Translations under genes and position numbers: made by a program | NCBI RefSeq assembly: GCF_001984575.1 | Contig: NZ_LZNS01000001.1 | Span: 7,677,061 to 7,741,060 of the forward strand | Reading direction: 5' to 3' | DNA length: 64,000 nucleotides | DNA from: Streptomyces sp. MP131-18 | Lineage (GTDB): Bacteria; Actinomycetota; Actinomycetes; Streptomycetales; Streptomycetaceae | The notes under the pieces: generated by a model | What the model was told of the DNA's origin: nothing | What the model saw: only the letters and a program-made list of their open reading frames with translations | The model's database searches: none | Shown: positions 8,742-17,682 of the stretch, piece by piece | Position numbering within the stretch: the first letter of the stretch is position 1 | Layout of the letters: every line of letters starts with the position of its first letter

Positions 8742-11237
8742 ATGCACGAACGGACGGCGTTCGCCCAACCGCAGGACGAGCTGGCCGCCCGGCTCCGTGC
8801 GCTCCAGGACCTGTCCGGGCTCGGCGTGCGGGCCCTCGCGCGGGACACCGGCCTCAGCTCCTCGTCCCTGTCGCGCTACCTCAACGGGCAGACCGTGCCG
8901 CCCTGGCCCGCGGTGGTCGCGCTCTGCCGCCTGGTCAAGCGCGACCCCCGCCCGCTGCGCCCGCTGTGGGAACGCACCTCGAACCCCCTGCCGGCGCCGC
9001 CGAGGAGCAGCCGCCAGGTCCGGCCGCCGACCCGCAACGATCTGCCGCGCGACGTCCCGGACTTCACCGGGCGCGCGGAGCGGCTCGCCGCCGTGCTCGC
9101 CGCCGTGGACAGCCATCGGGTGGTCTCCGTCGACGGCATGGCGGGTGTCGGCAAGACCTGCCTTGCGGTCCACGCCGCCCACCGGCTCACCGCCGATTTC
9201 CCGGACGCCCAGCTCTACGTGGACCTGCACGGGTTCACCGAGGGCCGGCCCCCGCTCGACCCCGACTCCGCGCTGCGGACGCTGCTCGGCGCGCTCGACG
9301 TGCCCTCCGAGAAGGTTCCGCAGGAGGGCGTCGAGCAGCTGGCCGCCTGCTGGCGCTCGGAACTGGCCCGCCGGCGGGTCGTCGTGGTCCTCGACAACGC
9401 CGCCGACGCCGACCAGGTCCGCCCGCTGCTGCCCGGTGCCGGCCCCTCGGTCGCCCTGATCACCAGCCGCAACCGGCTCCTCGGCCTGGACGAGGTACCG
9501 CCCGTCTCGCTCGACGTGCTGACCCCCGAGGAGAGCGCACGGCTGCTGGCCCGTGCCAGCGGCGACCCCGGCGGCCCGGACGGCAGGCTGGCCCGCGAAC
9601 CGGAGTCCGCGGCCGAGGTGCTGCGGCTGTGCGGCCACCTGCCGCTGGCCCTGCGCCTGGCCGCGGCGCGGCTGCGGCACCGGCCCGGCTGGACCGTGGG
9701 CATCCTCGTCGAACGGATGGCGCAGGGCGCGAGCGAGTTCGACACCGCGTTCGCCATGTCGGTTCGGCAGCTGAACCGCGCCCAGGCCCGCCTGTTCCGC
9801 ATGCTGGGCGTGCTGCCCGGAGCTTCCTTCGACGAGTACCTGGCCGCGGCGCTGGCGGACGTGCCGCTGCACAGCGCCCGGACGATGCTGGAGGACCTGC
9901 TCGACGCGCACCTCGTTCAGCAGCCGACGGCGGGCCGCTACCGGCTGCACGACCTGGTGCACCAGCACGCCCGCCGGGCCGCGGCGGAACAGGACCCGGC
10001 GGCCGAGCGGGAACGGGCGCTGGGCCGCGTGCTCGACTACTACGTGCACGCGGCGGCTGCCGCCGACGCCGCGATGCCGCTCCTGTCGCCCGGCCGGCCG
10101 CCCTCAGCGGGCCGGCCCCCGGCCGAGCTGCCGCGGTTCCCGGACAAGAACGCGGCCTTCACCTGGCTCACCACCGAGTACGGAAACCTGCTGGCCGCCT
10201 TCGAGACGGCGGCCGCAGCGGGGGCCGACCGGCACGTGTGCGAGCTGCCGCGCTTCCTGCGGGCCTACTTCGCGCGGCGCTGCGGCACGACACACCTCAA
10301 CGTCCTCTTCGAGCGGTCGCTTGCCGCCGCCGAACGCCTGGGCGATCCGCTGCGGCTGGCCGAGGCGCACAGCGATCTCGGCTTCGCGCGCTACAACGCG
10401 GGCAGGATGGCGGAGGCCGCCGCCGCGTACGAGGCGGCCGCAGCCCGGTTGTCCCAGGCGGGGGACGCACCGGCGGAAGCCGAGCTGGCGATGCGCCGCG
10501 GCTATCTGAGCTGGGACGCGGGGCACGTCGAGGAGCCGCTGGCACTCTTCCGGCTGGCGGGGAGGCTGTACGAGAAGGCCGCCTGCCCCACGGGCGCGGC
10601 CCACGCGGCCGCGTCGGAGGGCTGGGCGCTGCTCCAGCTGGGGCACCGCGAGGAGGCGGCACAGCGGGCCAGGGAAGTGCTGGGCATCCCGCACACCGAC
10701 CCCGCAGGGCCCCCCGCGCTGACGGCCAGAATCACCCTCGGCGTGGCCATCGCCCACGAGGAGCCCGACCGGGCGGCGGAGCACCTGCATCAGGCGCTGT
10801 CGCTGGCCCGCGACGACAGGCACCTTCACAACCAGGCGTGGTGCCTCAACTGCCAGGGCGTCGCACTGCGGCAGATGGGCCGCTACCAGGAGGCACTGGC
10901 CAGCCACCGGGAGGCGTTCGCGCTGCTCGACGAACTGTTCGAGGAGCACTGGAAGATCCATTTCCTCAACGGCTACGGCGAGACCTGCCGACTCGCGGGC
11001 CTCCCCGATGAGGCGCTGCGGCTGCACCGGCAGGCGCTGGAGCTGGCCCCGGGGCTGGGCAACCGGTACGAGGAAGCGCTGGCCCACGAAGGCATCGCGA
11101 TCGTGCTCGACGAGACGGCCCCGGCCGAGGCCGCCGAGCACCGCGCGGCAGGACGAGCCGTCCTGGAGCAGGAGACGCTGACCTGGGAAGCAAAACGCTC
11201 CGCCGCTGCTCGATGTGGTCCTAGTCGGTGGTCTTGA
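8742..11237 (+). CDS. HTH - NB-ARC - TPR regulatory ATPase
   Basis: 831 residues from ATG 8742 with GGAGGAA 8-10 bases upstream; a GTG at 8736 is the alternative. Residues about 10-65 are an XRE-like helix-turn-helix (LARDTGLSSSSLSRYLNG). The NB-ARC ATPase has the P-loop GMAGVGKT at 132-139, Walker B VVVVLDNA and the GHLPLALRLAAARL motif. The C-terminal half is TPR-like helices. This layout is that of SARP/AfsR-related signalling ATPases without the SARP DNA-binding arm. The final residues (AKRSAAARCGPSRWS) are unlike the rest and overlap an Lrp remnant on the other strand, so the true C-terminus may have been replaced at a recombination junction. Confidence 0.85.
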   Translation: MHERTAFAQPQDELAARLRALQDLSGLGVRALARDTGLSSSSLSRYLNGQTVPPWPAVVALCRLVKRDPRPLRPLWERTSNPLPAPPRSSRQVRPPTRNDLPRDVPDFTGRAERLAAVLAAVDSHRVVSVDGMAGVGKTCLAVHAAHRLTADFPDAQLYVDLHGFTEGRPPLDPDSALRTLLGALDVPSEKVPQEGVEQLAACWRSELARRRVVVVLDNAADADQVRPLLPGAGPSVALITSRNRLLGLDEVPPVSLDVLTPEESARLLARASGDPGGPDGRLAREPESAAEVLRLCGHLPLALRLAAARLRHRPGWTVGILVERMAQGASEFDTAFAMSVRQLNRAQARLFRMLGVLPGASFDEYLAAALADVPLHSARTMLEDLLDAHLVQQPTAGRYRLHDLVHQHARRAAAEQDPAAERERALGRVLDYYVHAAAAADAAMPLLSPGRPPSAGRPPAELPRFPDKNAAFTWLTTEYGNLLAAFETAAAAGADRHVCELPRFLRAYFARRCGTTHLNVLFERSLAAAERLGDPLRLAEAHSDLGFARYNAGRMAEAAAAYEAAAARLSQAGDAPAEAELAMRRGYLSWDAGHVEEPLALFRLAGRLYEKAACPTGAAHAAASEGWALLQLGHREEAAQRAREVLGIPHTDPAGPPALTARITLGVAIAHEEPDRAAEHLHQALSLARDDRHLHNQAWCLNCQGVALRQMGRYQEALASHREAFALLDELFEEHWKIHFLNGYGETCRLAGLPDEALRLHRQALELAPGLGNRYEEALAHEGIAIVLDETAPAEAAEHRAAGRAVLEQETLTWEAKRSAAARCGPSRWS

Positions 11238-11376
11238 TTTCCTTCATGGTCAGGTGGGATTCGATACGCCGGACGGCAGGCAGGCCGCTGAGTCTGCCGG
11301 TGAGGAAGGCTTCGCAGGCGGTGTGGTCGGCGACGGCCACGCGGATGAAGTAGTCGGGGCACCCGTATCGGACTTG
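11221..11376 (-). pseudogene. 3' remnant of an Lrp/AsnC family regulator
   Basis: Read on the minus strand, 11376 to 11221 gives about 51 residues ending CPDYFIRVAVADHTACEAFL, then LSGLPAVRRIESHLTMKEIK, and a TAG. This is the C-terminal half of the ligand-binding domain of Lrp/AsnC regulators. A TGA at 11377-11379 closes the frame, and no N-terminal HTH exists, so it is a truncated, non-functional copy. On the + strand, 11380-11476 has a separate coding-like tail (RRNALLSILGGTAAHVALV) that ends at TGA 11474; I cannot name it. The patch looks like leftover DNA from deletion or recombination. Confidence 0.7.
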
Positions 11377-11516
11377 TCACCTCCGCTGCCCCGCATGGCG
11401 CCGCAACGCGCTGCTGAGCATCCTCGGCGGCACAGCCGCCCACGTAGCCCTGGTCAGCACCGCCTTCGCCCGCTGAGCAGCGACCGGTCCGGGACATAGG
11501 GGCCCGAGGGGCGGGC

Positions 11517-12278
11517 TCAGGTGGGGTCCTCGGGGGCGTGTGCCGCGGCCATGATGCCCCTCACTTCGGCGGGGCTGGTGAGCCGGCGTGTGTACTCGCT
11601 CCTGGTCAGCGTCCCGCCCATGAGGGCACGGGAGTTGCGGTGGGTCGCAGGGCTGTCGACCGTCATGCCGGCGCTGAAGTGGACCTCCCTCGCGCCGGTC
11701 AGGCGCAGGACGCGTGCCACGTTGCGTTCGGTCACGCCGCCGCCGGGCATCACGATGACGCGGTCCCGGGCCGCCTGGACCAGGCGGGCGAGCAGCGGCG
11801 CCCCTTCGAGTGCTGAGATGTCCTGGCCGGAGGTGAGGACACGCTCCGCGCCGAGCTCGACCAGTCTCTCCAGGGCCTCGAAGGGGGCCTTCACCATGTC
11901 GAAGGCCCGGTGGAAGGTGATCGGGCGGTCGGCGGCCGCAGCGATCAAACGCCGGCACACCGCCATGTCGACATCCGCCGCTGGTGTGAGGGCACCGAGG
12001 ACGATCCCGTGGGCGCCGAGGCCGACCGCCGTCTCGATGTCGCGGACCATGGCGCTCACCTCGTAGCGGTCGTAGATGAAGTCCCCGCCGCGCGGGCGGA
12101 TCAGGACGTTCACCTCGATGTCCGGCGCCGCTTCCAGGACTGTCTCCAGCAGTCCCGCACTGGGCGTGACGCCCCCCTCGAACAGCGCGCTGCACAGCTC
12201 CACCCGGTGCGCGCCGGCGTTCTGAGCGGTCAGTGCGCCGACGGCGGAGTCGACGCAGACCTCGAAGCGCAGGCTCAT
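11517..12278 (-). CDS. cutC: CutC family protein
   Basis: 253 residues from ATG 12278 (MSLRFEVCVDS), close to the 248 of Escherichia coli CutC; the frame extends upstream but without family sequence. Family landmarks are present: EVCVDSAVGALTAQNAGAHRVELC, GGVTPSAG, VNVLIRPRGGDFIYD, ITFHRAFDM, LTSGQ and VMPGGGV, all on a TIM-barrel. CutC was linked to copper homeostasis, though its biochemical role is unsettled. The gene stands alone, convergent to the Lrp remnant, with a GGAG site before the start. Confidence 0.93.
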   Translation of the reverse strand: MSLRFEVCVDSAVGALTAQNAGAHRVELCSALFEGGVTPSAGLLETVLEAAPDIEVNVLIRPRGGDFIYDRYEVSAMVRDIETAVGLGAHGIVLGALTPAADVDMAVCRRLIAAAADRPITFHRAFDMVKAPFEALERLVELGAERVLTSGQDISALEGAPLLARLVQAARDRVIVMPGGGVTERNVARVLRLTGAREVHFSAGMTVDSPATHRNSRALMGGTLTRSEYTRRLTSPAEVRGIMAAAHAPEDPT

Positions 12279-12861
12279 CGGCGCTCCGCCCGGCCGCGCC
12301 GCGGGCCGCGGGTGAGAGTGAGGGGGAGGGTGATCGTGGATTCGCGGCTCATCGTGCGATCCCAACTTCCTGCTCGGCGAAGCCTGCTGCGAGGCCGGTG
12401 ATCAGGATAGGGCGCGGGCGGACCGGGGGCCGTCGTCCACGCACCTGCGTCAACGGTACGGTTTGCGCCGGTCGCCGTTGCGCCCCGTGAACGTGCCGGC
12501 CGGGCCCGGAGCTTGCCGTCCTTCTCCGCACCGGACGAGCCCGCAGGACGCGTGGAGAGGAGATTCCGACACCGCGGTATTGTCCTCGCGGTGCGCGGAA
12601 TCGTGCTGAATTTCGCCCCTACGCTTGTCACGCCGTTCAAGTGGCCCGATGGGACCGGGCAAGCGCTTACGCGGCCGGGGTTTCACACACGGGAGCCGCC
12701 CCGCCCACGCCGTTCACCATCCTCACGCCTTCCTGTTCATGACTCCGCGTCGCCTCCGCCGGGCAGCGCATGCCCGCGTGTCCGGCCAGGTGCGCGGGGG
12801 CCGAGGGAGCAGGGGCGGAGGCGTCCGGCCCGGCCGGCCTTCGCACCGGAGAGGTGAGTCC
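12279..12861. other. Intergenic region between cutC and the PL1 locus
   Basis: About 580 bp without a convincing gene. It holds a LacI-type operator (12659-12672, listed separately). TTGTCA at 12625-12630 could be a -35, but no good -10 follows at the right distance. Confidence 0.4.
12659..12672 (+). promoter_or_regulatory. LacI-type operator GCAAGCGCTTACGC
   Basis: The 8-bp palindrome AAGCGCTT (12661-12668) has a central CG typical of LacI-family operators. The core GCAAGCGCTT recurs at 39857 and, on the other strand, at 27231-27240. Here it is 426 bp before the PL1 pectate lyase, or 190 bp before the small frame at 12862. Confidence 0.6.
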
Positions 12862-13077
12862 ATGTCACGCATCCGCTGGTACCGGGGAACGCGGCCCCGG
12901 TCCGCCGTGCCGGCCGGCCGGGTGCTGGAGCCGCGCCACACCGAGTGCGTCGCCGCTCCGGGCCGCAGCCGGACCGACCCGGCCCGTTTCGGGACACATG
13001 CCGCGTCCCGGTGGGCCGGCGGTTTCGACGGCCGGCCGGGACAACCACGGCATGCAGCAGCAACCCCCCGTACCTGA
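12862..13077 (+). CDS. Possible small Arg-rich leader protein before PL1
   Basis: 71 residues from ATG 12862, which is preceded by a very strong GGAGAGGTGAG site; this is the only reason to list it. The product (MSRIRWYRGTRPRS...) is Arg/Pro/Gly-rich and resembles no family I know. It ends 20 bp before the PL1 start, so it could be a translated leader of the pectate lyase transcript or simply spurious. Confidence 0.22.
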   Translation: MSRIRWYRGTRPRSAVPAGRVLEPRHTECVAAPGRSRTDPARFGTHAASRWAGGFDGRPGQPRHAAATPRT

Positions 13078-13097
13078 AGATGAAAGGCGAGCCAAGG

Positions 13098-14657
13098 ATG
13101 AGACGATCATTCGCGCTGCGATTCCACGCGGTGCTGGCCTTGTTGGCCATGATGGTCGCGACCGGTGTGGTTCTGTCGATGCCCGAGGCATCGGCAGCGA
13201 CGGGCAGTGCCACCGGCTATGCGACGCAGAACGGCGGGACCACCGGCGGTGCGGGCGGGCAGACCGTCCGGGCCACCACGGGGACCGCGATCCATGAGGC
13301 CCTGTGCGGCCGGGCCAGCGAGAGCACCCCGATCATCATCGAGGTCGAGGGGACCATCAACCACGGCAACACCAGCAAGGTGTCGGGCGACAGTTGCAAC
13401 ACCGCGGATGACGTGATCGAGCTCAAGCAGATCAGCAACGTCACGATCGTCGGGGTCGGCAGCGGCGCCGTCTTCGACCAGATCGGCATTCACATCCGCG
13501 AGGCCAGCAACATCATCATCCAGAACGTGACGGTCCGGAACGTCAAGAAGTCGGGCTCACCCACGTCCAACGGCGGCGACGCCATCGGCATGGAGAGCGA
13601 CGTCCGCAACGTCTGGGCCGACCACCTCACCCTGGAGGCGTCGGGCGGGGAGGACGAGGGCTTCGACGGCCTCTTCGACATGAAGAACAACACCCAGTAC
13701 GTGACCCTGTCGTACAGCATTCTGCGCAACTCCGGCCGCGGCGGGCTCGTCGGGTCCAGTGAGAGCGACCGCTCGAACGGGTTCGTCACGTACCACCACA
13801 ACCTGTACGAGAACATCGACTCCCGCACGCCCCTGCTGCGTGGCGGTATAGGCCACGTCTACAACAACCACTTCACGAGCATCCACGAGTCCGGGATCAA
13901 CTCCCGCGCCGGGGCCCGGGCCAGGGTGGACAACAACTACTTCGAGGACTCCAAGGACGTCCTGGGCACCTTCTACACCGACGAGGCCGGCTACTGGCAG
14001 GTCAACGGCAACATCTTCGACAACGTCACCTGGTCGAGCCCGGGTGACGAAACCAACCCCGCCGGCCCCGACCCGGAGTCCAACACCACCGTCGACATTC
14101 CCTACTCGTACAGCCTCGACGACGCCAGCTGCGTGCCGAGCGTCGTGAGCGAGACGGCAGGCGCCAACAACGGCATGCGGGAGTCGGACGGCAACTGCTC
14201 GCCCCAGAACCCGGACCCGAACGACCCGGACCCGAACGACCCGGACCCGAACGACCCGGACCCGAACGACCCGGACCCGAACGACCCCGTCGGGACGAAC
14301 CTCAGCCTCGGGGCCGGTTCCGATGGCAGCAGCAAGGCCGGCGGGACGAGCTACGGCAACGTGCGGGACGGTGACATGAGCACCTACTGGTCGCCCAGCG
14401 GCTCGACCGGTTCGATCTCGATCAAGTGGGACTCCGCCACCACGGTGTCCAGGGTCAACATCCGGGAGGCATCGGGCTCCGAGGGGAACATCGGCTCCTG
14501 GCGGCTGGTCGACGCCGACACCCGCGCCGTCCTGACCTCCGGCAGCGGAGCGGGCGTCATCACCTTCCCCTCGACCTCGCTGCGCAAGATCACCCTTGAG
14601 ATCACCAGCTCGACCGGCACGCCGAGAATCGCCGAGTACGAGACCTACGCCGGATAG
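13098..14657 (+). CDS. Secreted pectate lyase, PL1, with C-terminal carbohydrate-binding-like domain
   Basis: 519 residues from ATG 13098 (AAAGG 10 bases upstream). Residues 1-34 are a signal peptide ending ASA. Residues about 35-355 are the PL1 beta-helix: NVWADHLTL matches the family vWiDH motif, SRTPLLRGG carries the conserved RxPxxR catalytic arginine region, and the two Cys near the start likely pair. A linker of five PDPND repeats joins a C-terminal beta-sandwich (residues about 400-519, NLSLGAGSDGSSKAGG, GDMSTYWSPS), an F5/8- or CBM35-like module. It cleaves pectate by beta-elimination outside the cell. A LacI-type operator lies far upstream. Confidence 0.92.
   Translation: MRRSFALRFHAVLALLAMMVATGVVLSMPEASAATGSATGYATQNGGTTGGAGGQTVRATTGTAIHEALCGRASESTPIIIEVEGTINHGNTSKVSGDSCNTADDVIELKQISNVTIVGVGSGAVFDQIGIHIREASNIIIQNVTVRNVKKSGSPTSNGGDAIGMESDVRNVWADHLTLEASGGEDEGFDGLFDMKNNTQYVTLSYSILRNSGRGGLVGSSESDRSNGFVTYHHNLYENIDSRTPLLRGGIGHVYNNHFTSIHESGINSRAGARARVDNNYFEDSKDVLGTFYTDEAGYWQVNGNIFDNVTWSSPGDETNPAGPDPESNTTVDIPYSYSLDDASCVPSVVSETAGANNGMRESDGNCSPQNPDPNDPDPNDPDPNDPDPNDPDPNDPVGTNLSLGAGSDGSSKAGGTSYGNVRDGDMSTYWSPSGSTGSISIKWDSATTVSRVNIREASGSEGNIGSWRLVDADTRAVLTSGSGAGVITFPSTSLRKITLEITSSTGTPRIAEYETYAG
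14211..14285 (+). repeat. Five 15-bp tandem repeats encoding the PDPND linker
   Basis: Five perfect copies of CCGGACCCGAACGAC. The perfect DNA identity suggests copy number can change by slippage, altering linker length in steps of five residues. Confidence 0.9.
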
Positions 14658-14734
14658 GAACGCGGCCCCGCTGCCCGTACGGGACCGCGGGCAGGGGGTC
14701 GCGCCCGACACCGGTGCCCGCGGCTGATCGCCGG

Positions 14735-14763
14735 GTCCGGGGGCCCTCGCACGGCCCCCGGAC
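14735..14763 (+). terminator. Stem-loop terminator after the PL1 gene
   Basis: Perfect 11-bp inverted repeat GTCCGGGGGCC with a 7-base loop, 77 bp after the PL1 stop. Confidence 0.65.
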
Positions 14764-14887
14764 GCACCTTCCGTTCCGATTCTTGCCGTGAGTGAACAAA
14801 GAGATAAGCCCAGTCCGGTGGGGTGGGCTCATGGCGTACGGTCCGTCACATACGGCAAGGAGTAATCGGACTACGAGAGAGTGCACG

Positions 14888-15214
14888 GTGGTCGATACTG
14901 AGGGCGTACCTGCCGAAGAGCGCCGTCAGCGCATCGCGGCCGCGGTCGAGGACCGCGGCTTCGTTCATGTCGGGAACCTGGCCGAGGCGTTCGGCATCTC
15001 CCGCGTCACCGTGCGCGCCGATCTGGACAGCCTGGAGAAACGGGGGCGTCTGCGGCGGGTGCGGGGCGGGGCGCTGGCGGCGCACCGGGCCGGTGGCATG
15101 CCCGACGGCGGCCGGATCGTCGCGGGGCCCGTCACCGTGGAGATCGACGCGCCACTGTCGCGGCTGCCCTGGTTCCGGCGCCTCGGTGCCGCGGCGCCCG
15201 CGAGCGACGGCTGA
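14888..15214 (+). CDS. DeoR-type HTH protein lacking an effector domain
   Basis: 108 residues from GTG 14888 (GAGAGAG upstream). Residues about 7-65 are a clear DeoR winged helix (RRQRIAAAVEDRGFVHVGNLAEAFGISRVTVRADLDSLEKRGRLRRVRGGAL). Normal DeoR regulators run about 250 residues with a sugar-phosphate-sensing domain; here only 40 unrelated residues follow before the stop. It may be a stand-alone DNA-binding protein or a truncated gene. It follows the PL1 gene but is separated from it by a terminator, so it probably has its own promoter. Confidence 0.75.
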   Translation: MVDTEGVPAEERRQRIAAAVEDRGFVHVGNLAEAFGISRVTVRADLDSLEKRGRLRRVRGGALAAHRAGGMPDGGRIVAGPVTVEIDAPLSRLPWFRRLGAAAPASDG

Positions 15215-15270
15215 GCCGGGGCGGCCGCGCCTTTGACGCCCGGGCCGGCCGTTCCCCGGAACGCGCGGTG

Positions 15271-16146
15271 TCAGCTCCGCGTGAAGCGGTACGTCATGCT
15301 GTCCGTCAGGACGCAGAAGCCCGGTGACATGACGATCACGCGCAGCGTGCCGGTGCGGCGGTCGTAGTCGACGCCCTGCGCCTCGAACGTGCCGGAGCAG
15401 CCGCTGCGAAGCGGGAGTTGACCCAGCGCCGTGACGTGCCCGGACACGTCCGCCGTGCCGTTCGGCTCGCCGGAGAGGTCGATCTGGAGCAGCGGCTTGG
15501 TGATGCCGAAGAGGCTGCCCTCCGGGTCGTCGGAGGAGCACAGCAGCGTGGTCGGACCGGAGAAGTCGCAGCCCTGGACGTCGCGTACGGCGTGGTCGAG
15601 GTGGACGGTGGAGACCTGCGGGAGGTCGGCCGAAGGTGACGTGCTCGAGTTGACGCCCGGGGTCGGGAAGACCAGCAGCCGGTTCATCGTGCCGTACTCG
15701 CCCGCCAGCATCCACTGGCCGTCGGGGGAGATGGCGACCCAGGAGTTGTTCAGCGCCTCGCCGGGGCCGAGTGGGTGGACGTACTCCGACCAGTCGCCGT
15801 CCGGCGCCTGCACCCGGAACATCTTGGTGGTGCCCGAGTCGCTCTGGTACGGCTCGATGTAGTAGCCGTCGTAGGAGGCATCGGGGTCGCCGACGTGGGT
15901 CCAGCCGCGCACGCGGACGTCGGCGGGGATGGTGCCGATGCCGGTGTAGCGGTTGGGGCTGTTCGCCGGGACCTCGATCGAGGCCAGGCCCTGGCTCTCG
16001 GTCAGCGGATCGGCGCGGTCGGAGCCGGCCTCGGTCCAGGTGTCCGCCGCCGCGGCGGGCGAGGCCGTGGACAGGAAGGCGGCGGCGACGAGGGCGAGGA
16101 GGCCGGTCATGGCCACGGGACGGCGTTGCCGGGTGCGCAAGGACAT
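15271..16146 (-). CDS. Secreted protein of unknown function
   Basis: 291 residues from ATG 16146 with GAGGAG upstream. Residues 1-34 are a signal peptide ending ASPAAAA. The mature protein has beta-strand and turn segments (WVAISPDGQWMLAGEYGTMNRLLVFPTPG, VHLDHAVRDVQGCDFSGPTTLLCSSDD) suggestive of a beta-propeller-like fold, with Cys pairs that could be disulfides. I recognise no named family. It is convergent with the DeoR-type gene and stands alone. Confidence 0.75.
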   Translation of the reverse strand: MSLRTRQRRPVAMTGLLALVAAAFLSTASPAAAADTWTEAGSDRADPLTESQGLASIEVPANSPNRYTGIGTIPADVRVRGWTHVGDPDASYDGYYIEPYQSDSGTTKMFRVQAPDGDWSEYVHPLGPGEALNNSWVAISPDGQWMLAGEYGTMNRLLVFPTPGVNSSTSPSADLPQVSTVHLDHAVRDVQGCDFSGPTTLLCSSDDPEGSLFGITKPLLQIDLSGEPNGTADVSGHVTALGQLPLRSGCSGTFEAQGVDYDRRTGTLRVIVMSPGFCVLTDSMTYRFTRS

Positions 16147-16355
16147 GGGGGATCTGCTCCTCGGTGGGGGAGGGAACGCACTCGGCGGACAGTGTGGCGG
16201 AGGCAGGAGGTCATGTACAGACCAATGTTGGAACGGCGGTGGTCGCCCGGGTGACCGTTCGGCGGACTCAGCCAGGTCCGGAGCGGGCGGGAGCGCGGTG
16301 CCGGCCGGGGCCGACACCGCGCCGGGCGGCCAGGGGCGGTGGTTCCCCGGGCCGG

Positions 16356-17201
16356 TCAGACGGCCGGGGCCTCCTGCTCGGCCTCCACTGCGGCGTTCCA
16401 TTCGGGCTTGGACGCCTGCCAGCCGTCCTCGTTGTGCCCCAGGCGCCAGTAGCCGGAGATCGACAGCCGCTCCCTCGGCACCGCCCGGTCCAGCCGGAGG
16501 TGGCGGCGCAGCTCCTTGACCATCCCGGCCTCGCCGTGCGCGAAGACCTGCACGTCGGGGGCGGGGAAGTCGAGGTCGCGCACCACGTCCAGGACGGCCT
16601 TGCCCACCGGGCGGTCGCCGCGGTGCAGCCAGGTGATGCCGACGCCGTCGGGGGAGTTGATCTTCTGCTCCTCCTGCGGCCCGGCGATCTCGACGAAAGC
16701 CCGCACCTCGGCGCCGGCGGGCATCCGCTCCACCGCCGCCGCGATCGCGGGCAGCGCGCTCTCGTCCCCGGCCAGAAGGTGCCAGTCGGCGGCCGGGTCC
16801 GGCGCGTAGGCCCCGCCGGGCCCGGCGAACCGGATCACATCGCCGCGCTCGGCGGCGGCGGCCCAGGGGCCGGCCAGCCCACGGTCGCCGTGCACCACGA
16901 AGTCGATGATCAGCTCCCGCGCCCGCGGGTCCCACTCCCGCACCGAGTAGGTGCGCGTGGCGGGCCACTGCTCGCGGGGGAGCTCGGCGCGGATACGCGC
17001 GAGATCGAACGGCTCCGGGTAGTCCACGCCCGGCGCGGGGAACAGCAGCTTCACGTAGTGATCCGTGTACTCCCCGGCGGAGAACGCGGCCAGCCCCTCG
17101 CCGCCGAGCGCCACCCGGTGCATCCCCGGCGTCAGCCGCTCGGTCCAGGTGACCTCTCCGGTGTGAACCTGGGGTGTCTTGCGGGCCGGTCGCTCAGCCA
17201 T
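16356..17201 (-). CDS. Siderophore-interacting FAD-binding reductase (SIP family)
   Basis: 281 residues from ATG 17201 (GGGAG upstream). The N-terminal FAD-binding barrel has RTYSVREWDPRARELIIDFVVHGDRGLAGPWA, followed by the NAD(P)-binding half with LLAGDESALPAIAAAVERMP and the C-terminal ISGYWRLGHNEDGW typical of ViuB/YqjH-like proteins. These reduce ferric siderophores in the cytosol to release iron. An iron box lies 23 bp upstream of the start, so iron repression through a DtxR/DmdR regulator is expected. Confidence 0.93.
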   Translation of the reverse strand: MAERPARKTPQVHTGEVTWTERLTPGMHRVALGGEGLAAFSAGEYTDHYVKLLFPAPGVDYPEPFDLARIRAELPREQWPATRTYSVREWDPRARELIIDFVVHGDRGLAGPWAAAAERGDVIRFAGPGGAYAPDPAADWHLLAGDESALPAIAAAVERMPAGAEVRAFVEIAGPQEEQKINSPDGVGITWLHRGDRPVGKAVLDVVRDLDFPAPDVQVFAHGEAGMVKELRRHLRLDRAVPRERLSISGYWRLGHNEDGWQASKPEWNAAVEAEQEAPAV

Positions 17202-17223
17202 GGTGCTGCTCCCTGCTTCGGGG

Positions 17224-17242
17224 TTAGGTATACCTAAGTTAA
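17224..17242 (-). promoter_or_regulatory. DmdR/DtxR-type iron box
   Basis: TTAGGTATACCTAAGTTAA contains the perfect palindrome TTAGGTATACCTAA and matches the actinobacterial iron-box pattern. It sits 23 bp before the SIP start, so the regulator would repress the gene when iron is plentiful. Confidence 0.88.
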
Positions 17243-17682
17243 CAGCCGCGGGGTGCCGCCGTCGGGTGCGGCCCGGGCGCCGTGTGGCCGGCAACGTGCG
17301 GGACGGCTGGTGATGCCGTGGTTGATTTCCTCAAGTGCGCCCAACACAATGAGCGGGTCCGCCTGTGCGTGATGAGGCAACAGGCGGCGCGGTCGATCAC
17401 GCGCCTCGACCGGATCGGACCGGACCGGATCGGACCAGCCACGGCGTTCGGCCCGGTCGGCATCACCTCCGGCAACCGCTGCCGCGCGCCGGACTCGCTG
17501 CCGTCCCGCACCCACCGGCGGCGCGTCGTGCCGGCGACCCGACCCCGAGGAAAGTGCGCCCACTTGGTGCCCCGCCCGCTCCCGGCGGTGGCGACAGCTC
17601 GACCAGGCCCACAGCGCGTCGGGCACGATCCACAGCGGACACGATCAGCAGCCCCGGCTCACCCCGGGCGTGAGGAGCTCCC
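17243..17682. other. Intergenic region between the SIP gene and the decayed gene
   Basis: About 440 bp with no credible gene. It contains a short direct repeat (17409-17437). Confidence 0.4.
17409..17437 (+). repeat. Two tandem copies of GACCGGATCGGACCG
   Basis: A 15-bp unit repeated twice (last base missing in the second copy). It could be a pair of regulator sites or simple slippage; no role is visible. Confidence 0.6.

Noticed and set aside
14211..14285. Tandem repeat considered as a possible CRISPR or regulatory repeat
   Set aside because: The 15-bp units are contiguous, in frame and encode the PDPND linker of PL1; there are no spacers.
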